Part shown: in pieces, positions 23,615 through 29,845 of the stretch
Layout of the letters: each line of letters begins with the position of its first letter
Position numbering within the stretch: the first letter of the stretch is position 1
DNA from: Candidatus Stahliibacteriota bacterium
GTDB lineage: Bacteria; Hydrothermota; Tepidihabitantia; B3-TA06
Assembly: GCA_004375895.1 (NCBI GenBank)
Contig: SOJW01000070.1
Location: 1-50,685 of the forward strand
Length of the DNA stretch: 50,685 bases
Reading direction: 5' to 3'
Program-made: the position numbers and the translations under genes
The notes under the pieces: model-generated
What the model was told of the DNA's origin: nothing
The model's input: only the letters and a program-made list of their open reading frames with translations
The model's database searches: none

Positions 23615-24486
23615 CCCCCCGTACCCCTTCGGGGCATTTCCACAATTGCGTGGGACCTGCGGTCCCTTTTTCAAAAGGAAATAACACCCCCAACACACCC
23701 GCTAACCCGAAATCTGGATTTGTGGTTAAAGAGCTGTGCTTTTCGTACACTCAGAAGACCTTGTTTGAGAGACTTACGGTTTCTATCGGACGCGGGGAGT
23801 TCTGCTCTGTGGTAGGACCCAACGGCGCGGGCAAGAGCACGTTCATAAAACTTCTGGCACGATTGCTGGAACCGCATGCCGGAAGAATCTTATTTGAAGA
23901 ACAACTACTTTCTTCCTACCCCCGCAGGGAGCTTGCGCAGCGAATCGCCTACGTTCCCCAGGAGAGTTACTTTGCTCTGGATTTTACCGTTCTCGAAACC
24001 GTACTGCAGGGGCGTCATCCGTATCTTAAACCGCTGGAGCGCTATCACTCATCCGACTTCGCCCTTGCCCGTCAGGCCATCGATCGCCTGGGAATCTCCC
24101 ATCTCGCGGATAAAGGGATCAACAACATCTCATCAGGTGAACGCCAACTGGCGGTCATAGCAAGATCGTTAGTTCAGCAGCCGTCGGTGATCGTGCTTGA
24201 CGAGCCTTTGAACCACCTTGATCTTTCACATCAGCAGCAGGTTCTGTTTTTGCTCGGTGAGCTTCACAGTGAGGGTATGAGCGTTGTGCTCGTGGCTCAT
24301 GATCTTAACCAGGCAGCACTTGTCTCGCAGCGCATGCTTGTGTTTGCAGAGGGCCAGCTCGTAGAGGACGGGAAACCAGACGACCTGCTTACCCCTGATC
24401 TGGTCCAACGCTACTGGGGCATAAGGCCGATCGAAGGACGCCATCCCGAATCCAATAAACGCCAGATATTCCTGCCCTTGAAGTGA
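23611..24486 (+). CDS. btuD: BtuD/FecE-type ABC ATPase with repeat-derived N-terminal extension
   Basis: The 291-residue protein has Walker A GPNGAGKST, signature SSGERQ, Walker B VIVLDEPLNHLD and the switch His in VAHD; all catalytic residues are intact. The ABC domain proper begins near residue 38 (FVVKELCFSY). The preceding 34 residues (MTPRTPSGHFHN ... GNNTPNTPANP) are encoded by a family-1 repeat element. The GTG start overlaps the permease stop (GTGA). A GTG at about codon 37 has no SD, so the extension is probably translated. It should energise the BtuF-BtuC importer. It ends in a four-base overlap with the DUF401 gene. Confidence 0.85.
   Translation: MTPRTPSGHFHNCVGPAVPFSKGNNTPNTPANPKSGFVVKELCFSYTQKTLFERLTVSIGRGEFCSVVGPNGAGKSTFIKLLARLLEPHAGRILFEEQLLSSYPRRELAQRIAYVPQESYFALDFTVLETVLQGRHPYLKPLERYHSSDFALARQAIDRLGISHLADKGINNISSGERQLAVIARSLVQQPSVIVLDEPLNHLDLSHQQQVLFLLGELHSEGMSVVLVAHDLNQAALVSQRMLVFAEGQLVEDGKPDDLLTPDLVQRYWGIRPIEGRHPESNKRQIFLPLK
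23615..23709 (+). repeat. Family-1 hairpin element inside the N-terminal coding region of the ABC ATPase
   Basis: The unit reads CCCGTA, the CCCC-TTC-GGGG hairpin, a GGCATTTCCACAATTGCGT segment, the stem GGGACC/GGTCCC (23652-23666), then AAGGAAATAACACCC. Both stems differ from other copies but still pair. It is read in the same frame as the copy at 21089 (TPRTP, GHxH). Confidence 0.75.
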
Positions 24487-25742
24487 TCCTTAAGCTTGCC
24501 GCTGTTTTTGCCCTGGTCGTTATCCTTATGGTAATCCGCGCTCCCATATCTGTTGCCATTGCCGCAGGCGCAATTCTTATAGGTATACTTTTTCCCATGC
24601 CTGTGCTGGAGATCGGCAAGACCTTTCTTTCAAGCCTTATAAGTTTCCACACCATCAACCTTCTGGTGGTGGTTTACCTTATAACCTTGCTTGGTCGGAT
24701 GATGCGGGAAACCGGCGCGCTTGCTCGATTCGCCACAGGGACGGAGTACCTTCTGCGCGGCTCACGAGTCGGTCTCGTTAGTGCTCCCATGTTCGTTGGC
24801 CTTTTGCCCATGCCCGGCGGGGCGCTCTTGACCGCACCCATGGTCGAAGAACAGGCCAGGCCTCACGCGATCGCCCCCGGTCTCCTGACCTACCTCAACT
24901 ACTGGTTCCGCCACATCTGGGAGTATTTCTGGCCGCTTTATCCGCCGGTGATCCTGGGCATGGCTATTCTGGGGATCGGCTACCGCCACTTCATTGCAAA
25001 CCAGTCGTTTATGACCATCGCGGCTATTTCTATTGGAGCGGTTGTTCTTTTTACTTTTGTCAAGCGCCGCCGGGTTCGTCCCCAACGTGCTAAGGGCAAG
25101 GCCCGCTTGGCTTTTAAGGATATAATCTACGGAACATTCCCTGTGCTGGCAATTGTGCTGCTTATCGCAGCCCTGCTTGCAATCCAGCACTTCGTTCCTG
25201 AGGGCTCCCCTGCCGGCAGGATCACTTCCCGGTTTCCTCTGTCCATATTGATGTTTGCGGTGGTGGTTTTTGCCTGGGTTATCTACCGTCTGCCTGTGCG
25301 CGATGCCTGGCGGCTGCTCTTGGGGGCCCTCGACTGGCGGGTGCTTACCCTTCTGGTGGCGGTGATGTTCTTCAGAGAGATGCTTGCTGCAAGCACCGCC
25401 CTTGACGGTTTTGGAAAGCTTCTTGAGAGCTCATCTTCTGCCCTTCTCATTCTTCTGGTGACAGGCTTGCCCTTTTCGGTGGGGCTTCTGGTGGGGTGGA
25501 ACCAGGCCTACGTTGTGGTAAGTTTTCCCCTTCTGGGGCCGTTTATTGCCGACCAGCCGGGATTGATAATGCTTGCCTACGTGTCCGGATTCCTGGGCTG
25601 TCTTCTTTCACCGGCCCACCTGTGTCTGGCATTCTCCCGCGAGTACTTCAAGGCAAGCTGGGTTTCTGTTTACAAGTGGCTGTTGCCCTCGGTCGTGGTT
25701 TTGGCAGGGATAGCGCTAGGCGTGTGGTGGTTGTTCTTTTAG
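24483..25742 (+). CDS. DUF401-family integral membrane protein
   Basis: The 419-residue protein has about ten membrane helices and the conserved features of the DUF401 family: GLLPMPGGALLTAPMVE near residue 110, NYWFRHIWEYFWPLYPP, and a C-terminal GFLGCLLSPAHLCLAFSREYF motif. DUF401 proteins resemble ion-transporter-superfamily permeases, and their substrate is unknown. The GTG start overlaps the ABC ATPase stop (GTGA), so this closes the operon begun at 19927. Association with the BtuFCD-type importer here suggests, without proof, a role in metal or corrinoid metabolism. Confidence 0.8.
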   Translation: MILKLAAVFALVVILMVIRAPISVAIAAGAILIGILFPMPVLEIGKTFLSSLISFHTINLLVVVYLITLLGRMMRETGALARFATGTEYLLRGSRVGLVSAPMFVGLLPMPGGALLTAPMVEEQARPHAIAPGLLTYLNYWFRHIWEYFWPLYPPVILGMAILGIGYRHFIANQSFMTIAAISIGAVVLFTFVKRRRVRPQRAKGKARLAFKDIIYGTFPVLAIVLLIAALLAIQHFVPEGSPAGRITSRFPLSILMFAVVVFAWVIYRLPVRDAWRLLLGALDWRVLTLLVAVMFFREMLAASTALDGFGKLLESSSSALLILLVTGLPFSVGLLVGWNQAYVVVSFPLLGPFIADQPGLIMLAYVSGFLGCLLSPAHLCLAFSREYFKASWVSVYKWLLPSVVVLAGIALGVWWLFF

Positions 25743-25784
25743 TACTCCAATTTTTTTACGGATTAAATTGTTGATAAGAGGGGC

Positions 25785-25812
25785 TTGACAGAAAAAAGAA
25801 AATGATTACTAT
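25785..25812 (+). promoter_or_regulatory. Predicted promoter of the Cys-rich small-protein island
   Basis: TTGACA (25785-25790), 16-base spacer, TACTAT (25807-25812), followed by an AAGGAGG SD before the GTG at 25833. Confidence 0.5.
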
Positions 25813-25832
25813 CTATGAATCAAGGAGGCAAC

Positions 25833-26126
25833 GTGAAAGTAACAAATATCAATGGCACTAGTCAGAAGACATGCAAATGCGGTAGTTGGCTTGACCACTG
25901 GAAGAATTTCAGTGAGCAGACGCTTCCCGCTTACTGTCCTGAAGTAAACTGTTATAACAAGCCGGAAGTAGGAGCGCATGTCCAGAAAGACAGTTCTACT
26001 GACAAAAGCTGGTACATTGTTCCGCTTTGCAAGACGCACAATGCTAAAAAGGGTGAAACAATAACCATTATCGATATCGATTCCATCAAGTTGGTATCGG
26101 CTAACGTCAGTGAGACCTGTGGTTAA
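25833..26126 (+). CDS. Small Cys-rich (zinc-binding-like) protein
   Basis: The 97-residue cytosolic protein has six to seven cysteines in zinc-finger-like spacing: CKC near residue 14, CPEVNC near 36 and CKTHN near 68, with VGAHVQKD and WYIVPLC between them, and a C-terminal ANVSETCG. The family appears widespread as hypothetical proteins; I recall it but know no function. The GTG at 25833 follows AAGGAGG by five bases and is preferred to an ATG 18 bases upstream. Codon use and A+T content differ from the flanking operons, and it heads the island 25.8-27.4 kb, consistent with transfer. Confidence 0.7.
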   Translation: MKVTNINGTSQKTCKCGSWLDHWKNFSEQTLPAYCPEVNCYNKPEVGAHVQKDSSTDKSWYIVPLCKTHNAKKGETITIIDIDSIKLVSANVSETCG

Positions 26127-26221
26127 AAAAGGGAGATGAAACGCTGTGAAAATAGTGTGGGCCTTTCCCAAAACGTGGAATATTGCCACGAGGTTTGAAA
26201 AGAAACCAGCGAGGTGGTTAA

Positions 26222-26425
26222 ATGGCCTATAGATGTAAATATTGTGGACATTACAGCGAAACCGCATCAGGTGGTAGTTGCTCACACAGTCCACACAGAA
26301 CCCATGAGTACATCGAAGCTAAGGACGAAAAAGGCTACCGGTGCAAATTCTGTGGTCATTTCAGTCAAACTGCATCAGGGGGTAGTTGTTCCTATAGTCC
26401 TCATAAGCACCACGAGTATGTCTAG
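26222..26425 (+). CDS. Tandem zinc-ribbon-like small protein
   Basis: The 67-residue protein is two near-identical 33-residue units. Each carries CxxCGHxS, TASGGSC, a SPH and a HEY motif: unit 1 YRCKYCGHYSET, unit 2 YRCKFCGHFSQT. The Cys and His residues would bind one zinc per unit. The ATG follows GAGGTGG by about five bases. A recent internal duplication is evident. It resembles short zinc-ribbon proteins found singly in other bacteria. It lies between the Cys-rich protein and the dCTP-deaminase-fold gene. Function unknown. Confidence 0.65.
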   Translation: MAYRCKYCGHYSETASGGSCSHSPHRTHEYIEAKDEKGYRCKFCGHFSQTASGGSCSYSPHKHHEYV

Positions 26426-26434
26426 AAAATCGAT

Positions 26435-26460
26435 AGGGGCTGGTCTGAAAGTCGGCCCCT
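26435..26460 (+). terminator. Possible terminator hairpin
   Basis: AGGGGC (26435-26440) pairs with GCCCCT (26455-26460) shortly after the zinc-ribbon gene stop. No T-tract follows, so support is weak. Confidence 0.3.
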
Positions 26461-26512
26461 CAAACTAATTATAATGGTCAGATTGACACAATCCTGATAT
26501 CAAGGAGGAATA

Positions 26513-27079
26513 ATGTTCGGTAATCTCATGAATAACATGCTCATAAAAAAGGCGATTAAAGAGGGAAGGATAGACATGACCCCCCCTTTGAATGATGAGC
26601 AGTTACAGATTGCACAATACAGGCTAACACCAAGCGCAATCATGTATTGGATTAAAGGTGAGTCTAAAATGAAGACACATGACTTAGTATCAGATGGGCC
26701 TTATACCTTCCAACCCAGTGAATATGCTATAGTTATAGTTAAAGAACGCATAGTGCTCAAAGAGGAAAGCGGTGTGGTTGGGCGATTCATACCGGCGTCA
26801 GGGTTGATTGAAGCTGGTTTTGGAATCACCGTTGGTAAGTTGGACCCTGGATATGGAGAAGATGGATCGCCAATCGTATTTGGTCTAAAAAATCTCCAGG
26901 ACCATGAGAATGAGTATAGGGTAGATACCGCACTAGCACACATAGAATTCTTCGACATCAGCTTACTCCCTGTTGTGCCTTTGCACCTAAAAACGTATGA
27001 CAAGGATTTTTGGTTACAACGAGTAGAATACCTTGAAGAATATGTGAAAGACATGAAACGTATGATTCCCAAAAAGTAA
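26513..27079 (+). CDS. dCTP deaminase/dUTPase-fold protein
   Basis: The 188-residue protein follows the layout of the trimeric dCTP deaminase/dUTPase family. It has an N-terminal LIKKAIKEGRIDMTPP helix like that of Dcd, a central strand set with RFIPASGLIEAGFGITVG and KLDPGYGEDG (the family's xDPGYxG motif), and a C-terminal extension with a helix of about 30 residues. The catalytic Glu of deaminases and the SSLAR phosphate-binding motif are not clearly present, so it may bind rather than convert nucleotides. The ATG follows AAGGAGG. It sits in an A+T-rich island of small hypothetical genes, so a defence or phage-derived origin is possible. Confidence 0.7.
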   Translation: MFGNLMNNMLIKKAIKEGRIDMTPPLNDEQLQIAQYRLTPSAIMYWIKGESKMKTHDLVSDGPYTFQPSEYAIVIVKERIVLKEESGVVGRFIPASGLIEAGFGITVGKLDPGYGEDGSPIVFGLKNLQDHENEYRVDTALAHIEFFDISLLPVVPLHLKTYDKDFWLQRVEYLEEYVKDMKRMIPKK

Positions 27080-27088
27080 TTAAATAAC

Positions 27089-27421
27089 ATGGCTAGTGTT
27101 TTAGTAGGCAATTGTTCCAATTGTGATTGGAAAGGTCATAGTCAAGGAGAATCGAGACGAGGTAGCATCATATATTGTGAATGGTTCGAAGCTTCAAAAT
27201 ATATAAAGGAAATAGAAAATTGTTCAGGTTGGTCAAGGGGTGCTCGTTTCCCTAATGAAACTCGAGCTCAATATACTGAAAGAAAGAAAGAGAATGAAAA
27301 CCGCCAGGCTATAGCTGAAAGGGCGGACCGCAAGGCTCTTATTGCGCTTATTATTTCGGGAGTTGGGGTTGTATTGGTACTAATAAAAATAATTTTTGAT
27401 GCTGTATTTGGGAAGCCGTAA
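27089..27421 (+). CDS. Small Cys-rich protein with C-terminal membrane helix
   Basis: The 110-residue protein has an N-terminal Cys cluster (NCSNCDWKGH, YCEWFEA, ENCSGW) that could bind zinc or a cofactor, a polar helix (RAQYTERKKENENRQA) and a single C-terminal transmembrane helix (ALIALIISGVGVVLVLIKII). It would be a tail-anchored inner-membrane protein with the Cys domain in the cytosol. No SD is visible, and it starts nine bases after the dCTP-deaminase-fold gene, suggesting coupling. No family recognised. It belongs to the A+T-rich island. Confidence 0.55.
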   Translation: MASVLVGNCSNCDWKGHSQGESRRGSIIYCEWFEASKYIKEIENCSGWSRGARFPNETRAQYTERKKENENRQAIAERADRKALIALIISGVGVVLVLIKIIFDAVFGKP

Positions 27422-27434
27422 TACTACATAGGTA

Positions 27435-27470
27435 CCGACCTCAGCGCGTCCCCTTCGGATGTCAGGTCGG
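27435..27470 (+). terminator. Terminator hairpin after the small-protein island
   Basis: CCGACCT (27435-27441) pairs with AGGTCGG (27464-27470), and a short T-run (ATTTTTA) follows eight bases later. Confidence 0.5.
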
Positions 27471-27594
27471 CCCGTGATTTTTATCCCTCACCCCTGCCAC
27501 TCTCCCAGTAGGAGAGGGAATATAGCCCGCCTATTAACCTTTCCCCTCCCCTGGTGGGAGGGGTCGACGCGAAGCGTCGGGGGAAGGGGTTTTT

Positions 27595-27631
27595 ACCCCA
27601 CGCCGTTACTACGTAACGCCGCGGGGACCCC
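27595..27631 (-). repeat. GGGGT-headed palindrome, 14-nt arms (family 2)
   Basis: On the minus strand GGGGT is followed by CCCCGCGGCGTTAC, loop GTA and GTAACGGCGTGGGG, then TAAAA. Thirteen of 14 arm positions pair, including one G-T. Copies with other arms are at 11471 and 29767. Confidence 0.65.
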
Positions 27632-27743
27632 TAGGACAGTTCTATACTGCGATCTTTTTACCGCCAGGTAAAAAGGAGCATATAATTACCTCCCCCTTGA
27701 TGGGGGACGAAGTGCCACCGTCTGGTAGGACAAAGGAGGGGGT

Positions 27744-27862
27744 GTCATTGCGAGACTTCCCCCAGAAGTCGAAGCAATCTCAATCAAAGGAGCATTTCCT
27801 TCTCGCAACCCAATCCGAAGGCAATAGATTGCTTCGGTTGCTGGGAGCAACCTCGCAATGAC
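27744..27862. repeat. TCATTGCGAG / CTCGCAATGA inverted-repeat element
   Basis: GTCATTGCGAG (27744-27754) with GAAGCAATCT (27771-27780) faces AGATTGCTTC (27826-27835) and CTCGCAATGAC (27852-27862). This is the MITE-like intergenic repeat known from many bacterial genomes. No ORF is inside it. Confidence 0.75.
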
Positions 27863-27895
27863 AAAAAACCCAGAGAACTTCCCAAATCACTCTAA

Positions 27896-27957
27896 TTTTG
27901 ACCACCTTCTGACCATCTTTTGGGTAGCTTTTGACCACCTTTTGACCAGCTTTTTTG
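27896..27957 (+). repeat. TTTTGACCACC direct repeats
   Basis: TTTTGACCACC occurs at 27896-27906 and 27929-27939, each followed by a diverged TGACCA copy; four TGACCA units lie within about 60 bases. Confidence 0.5.
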
Positions 27958-28007
27958 TGACGAGTGCAATGTAAACCTGACGAGTTTGTAGCATGTTTTG
28001 ACTAAAA

Positions 28008-28027
28008 GGCGCCGCTCGCGCGGCGCC
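28008..28027 (-). terminator. Intrinsic-terminator-like hairpin downstream of the ARPP-1 gene
   Basis: GGCGCCGC (28008-28015) and GCGGCGCC (28020-28027) form a perfect 8-bp stem with loop TCGC; on the minus strand TTTTAG follows directly. Confidence 0.6.
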
Positions 28028-28110
28028 CATGCTCGCTACGCGGAGTCTTTGCTTCAGGAGGGACCGCCCGCAAAGGCCGACTCCATAACCTCCGCTGGAC
28101 GGTGACTTAC

Positions 28111-29055
28111 TTAATCCGGAAAGAGATCGGTGTGCACCAAAATCCCTTTGTAGACCAACGTCGAACCTTTGCCGTCGTAGGAACCAATCTCGTATAAGTC
28201 ACCTGTTCCCGGGGTATACTCGTCCTCAAGATCAACCTTACGGTACTCGGCAATAAATTCCTTTGCTTCTGATAAGGATACACTGCCTTTTCTCAAGCCT
28301 CGCATCGCCTCCACGATGTATGAGTCAAGCAGCTTTGGCCAGAGGTCTGCAAGAACGGTGTGGGAGCCGAACAGATCCACGCATACGATGTCGTCGCCAA
28401 CGCAGACAAGCACGCCTTTCATTGAGGAATGTTGATCCGGGAGATTTTTCAGCTTCTTGTAGTAGGTGTCGCGTTTGTCCTGATAACATTTGGAGTCGTA
28501 GATGTGTGCGAATGCTCCTGTCCCTGAGGTGCCGCCCATCACATCCTGTTGGTTCTCTGCGACTTTTGCCCAGACCTCGGACTGACTTTTTTTCTTGCGT
28601 GCATTAGCGCGTACCGAAGGGGAGACGTTTATGTCCGCGGCGGCAAACTCCTTGGAGATTCCATGCCAGCGTCCATGCTCGGTGCAGTAGACCGCAACCT
28701 CTATCCATTTCGATTCCGGCGGGATCAGGAGGTCGTTTTCGATCATTCTATCCTGCTTTGCGCCTTTGATGACTTCACCAGCCATCACAAAGATTGTGGA
28801 GTTGCTTTTGTTTTTTATAACAACGGTATTAACGTCTCCGTCGCCTTTTTCCTTGACCACAATGAGGTCCTTCTCCAGCGCGGTCTTAAGGGTCATGAAC
28901 GTCTTGGACGAGCCGGAATATGTCAATGGGTAGATGCGCAGGTTCTCGGCCTGAACGTAGTTGAGGACACTTACCTTGCTGGGGATGCTGTGGACGAGCG
29001 CTTCGTCCCCGCCGGTTGTGGCAAAGACAAGTATGATTGCTGCTAAAAGCTTCAT
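28111..29055 (-). CDS. Secreted ARPP-1-domain protein
   Basis: The 314-residue protein has a signal peptide (MKLLAAIILVFATTGG) and the hallmark of the ARPP-1 family: NKSNSTIFVMAGEVIKGAK, QDRMIENDLLIPPES and VYCTEHGRW. ARPP-1 is described near rhodanese/phosphatase genes and its role is unknown. The C-terminal third holds the family's shorter helix-rich end (SVSLSEAKEFIAEYRKV). The ATG has a GAGG SD. It lies 12 bases downstream of a TonB gene on the same strand, so the two are probably co-transcribed. Signal-peptide prediction places it in the periplasm. Confidence 0.8.
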   Translation of the reverse strand: MKLLAAIILVFATTGGDEALVHSIPSKVSVLNYVQAENLRIYPLTYSGSSKTFMTLKTALEKDLIVVKEKGDGDVNTVVIKNKSNSTIFVMAGEVIKGAKQDRMIENDLLIPPESKWIEVAVYCTEHGRWHGISKEFAAADINVSPSVRANARKKKSQSEVWAKVAENQQDVMGGTSGTGAFAHIYDSKCYQDKRDTYYKKLKNLPDQHSSMKGVLVCVGDDIVCVDLFGSHTVLADLWPKLLDSYIVEAMRGLRKGSVSLSEAKEFIAEYRKVDLEDEYTPGTGDLYEIGSYDGKGSTLVYKGILVHTDLFPD

Positions 29056-29067
29056 TTTAAGCCTCCT

Positions 29068-29700
29068 TTAGTTACCTCTTAAGCTGAAGCGGACAGGCAC
29101 GGATATCTTGACGGCCAGAGGCTTATCGTGCTGCATCGCCGGGCTGAAGTGGGCATCGCGAACCGCTTGCACCGCTGCACTGTCCAGTTCCGCAAAACCT
29201 GAGCTTTTTAGAACTCGGGTGTCGAAAACGCGCCCCTCTTCATCCAATGCGGCCCCTACGATCACCAGTCCTTCGGCCTCGATTGCGATCATGCGCTCAG
29301 GGTAGGTGACCGCGAGCTCCCCAAGGAGCTTTGGTTTCTTTGCGTCAACCGGAGGGATAGGCACGTCCTCGAAACTCCGTTTGATGCGGTCGCTTCCAAT
29401 AGGTTCGTCAAAATCCACGCTGATGCCTGGCAGGGTGGTATCGGCTGTCTCGTCATTTTCGGCCTTTGTTATCTCTGCAACCTTGTTGTCTACCTTGGGC
29501 GGCTCGATAGGGTCAGGATCAACTTTGCTGGGGTCCAATGGAATTATTTGTGTCGGGTTTGCGATTATATCTGCAGGTTTTAATCTCACATTGCCTAGAA
29601 AGACAAAGAGAACGATAACGATTCCCAGAGCCCCAATCACCCCCAACTGGATGCGTTGGGTAGCTCCATCGCGGAGAGAACGAGGTTCTTTACGTTCCAT
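29068..29700 (-). CDS. TonB-family energy transducer
   Basis: The 210-residue protein has a short cytosolic N-terminus (MERKEPRSLRDGATQRIQLG), one membrane helix (VIGALGIVIVLFVFLG), a Pro-rich linker (PSKVDPDPIEPPKVDNK) and a TonB C-terminal domain at about 125-210 (LAVTYPERMIAIEAEGLVIV to VPVRFSLRGN). The ATG at 29700 has AGGAGG six bases upstream; an in-frame codon 36 bases earlier lacks one. The ARPP-1 gene follows within 12 bases. This is the second TonB in the window, distinct in linker and length from that at 9999. No ExbBD pair is nearby. Confidence 0.85.
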   Translation of the reverse strand: MERKEPRSLRDGATQRIQLGVIGALGIVIVLFVFLGNVRLKPADIIANPTQIIPLDPSKVDPDPIEPPKVDNKVAEITKAENDETADTTLPGISVDFDEPIGSDRIKRSFEDVPIPPVDAKKPKLLGELAVTYPERMIAIEAEGLVIVGAALDEEGRVFDTRVLKSSGFAELDSAAVQAVRDAHFSPAMQHDKPLAVKISVPVRFSLRGN

Positions 29701-29766
29701 CTTGACCTCCTTTGTCTTGTAATACCCTTCCTGCATTCATTTATTCCCTCATTCAGGTGTCTATTC

Positions 29767-29802
29767 GGGGTCCCCACGCGGACGTCAAACGTACGCGTGA
29801 GG
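29767..29802 (+). repeat. GGGGT-headed palindrome, 14-nt arms (family 2)
   Basis: GGGGT (29767-29771) is followed by CCCCACGCGGACGT (29772-29785), loop CAA and ACGTACGCGTGAGG (29789-29802); 12 of 14 arm positions pair. It ends seven bases before the -35 of the V/A-ATPase promoter. Confidence 0.6.
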
Positions 29803-29809
29803 TGAAAGG

Positions 29810-29837
29810 TTGACACTTGATACGGCCTCGGTATAAT
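29810..29837 (+). promoter_or_regulatory. Strong predicted promoter of the V/A-ATPase operon, near-leaderless
   Basis: TTGACA (29810-29815), 16-base spacer and TATAAT (29832-29837) precede the ATG of subunit C by eight bases. There is no room for an SD, so translation from the 5' end is predicted. Confidence 0.7.
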
Positions 29838-29845
29838 CGCAAGAC

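Larger units (their letters stand above)
27422..28110. other. Gene-free, repeat-rich region
   Basis: About 690 bases with no SD-backed frame, but many palindromes: the terminator at 27435, CCTTTCCCC/GGGGGAAGGGG nested pairs with CGACGC-GAA-GCGTCG inside (27538-27590), a family-2 hairpin (27595), CTTTTTACC/GGTAAAAAG (27654-27675), TCCCCC/GGGGGA (27691-27707), the TCATTGCGAG element (27744), TTTTGACCACC direct repeats (27896), a terminator (28008) and GGAGTC/GACTCC pairs to about 28085. It looks like a landing site for non-autonomous repeats. Confidence 0.7.

Noticed and set aside
26136-26198. Possible 20-residue ORF between the Cys-rich and zinc-ribbon genes (two Cys, CHEV end)
   Set aside because: The GGGAG before its ATG has no spacing and the length is too short to judge.
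26214-26468. Overlapping alternative frame across the zinc-ribbon gene
   Set aside because: The frame with paired CxxC motifs and an SD-backed ATG is clearly better supported.
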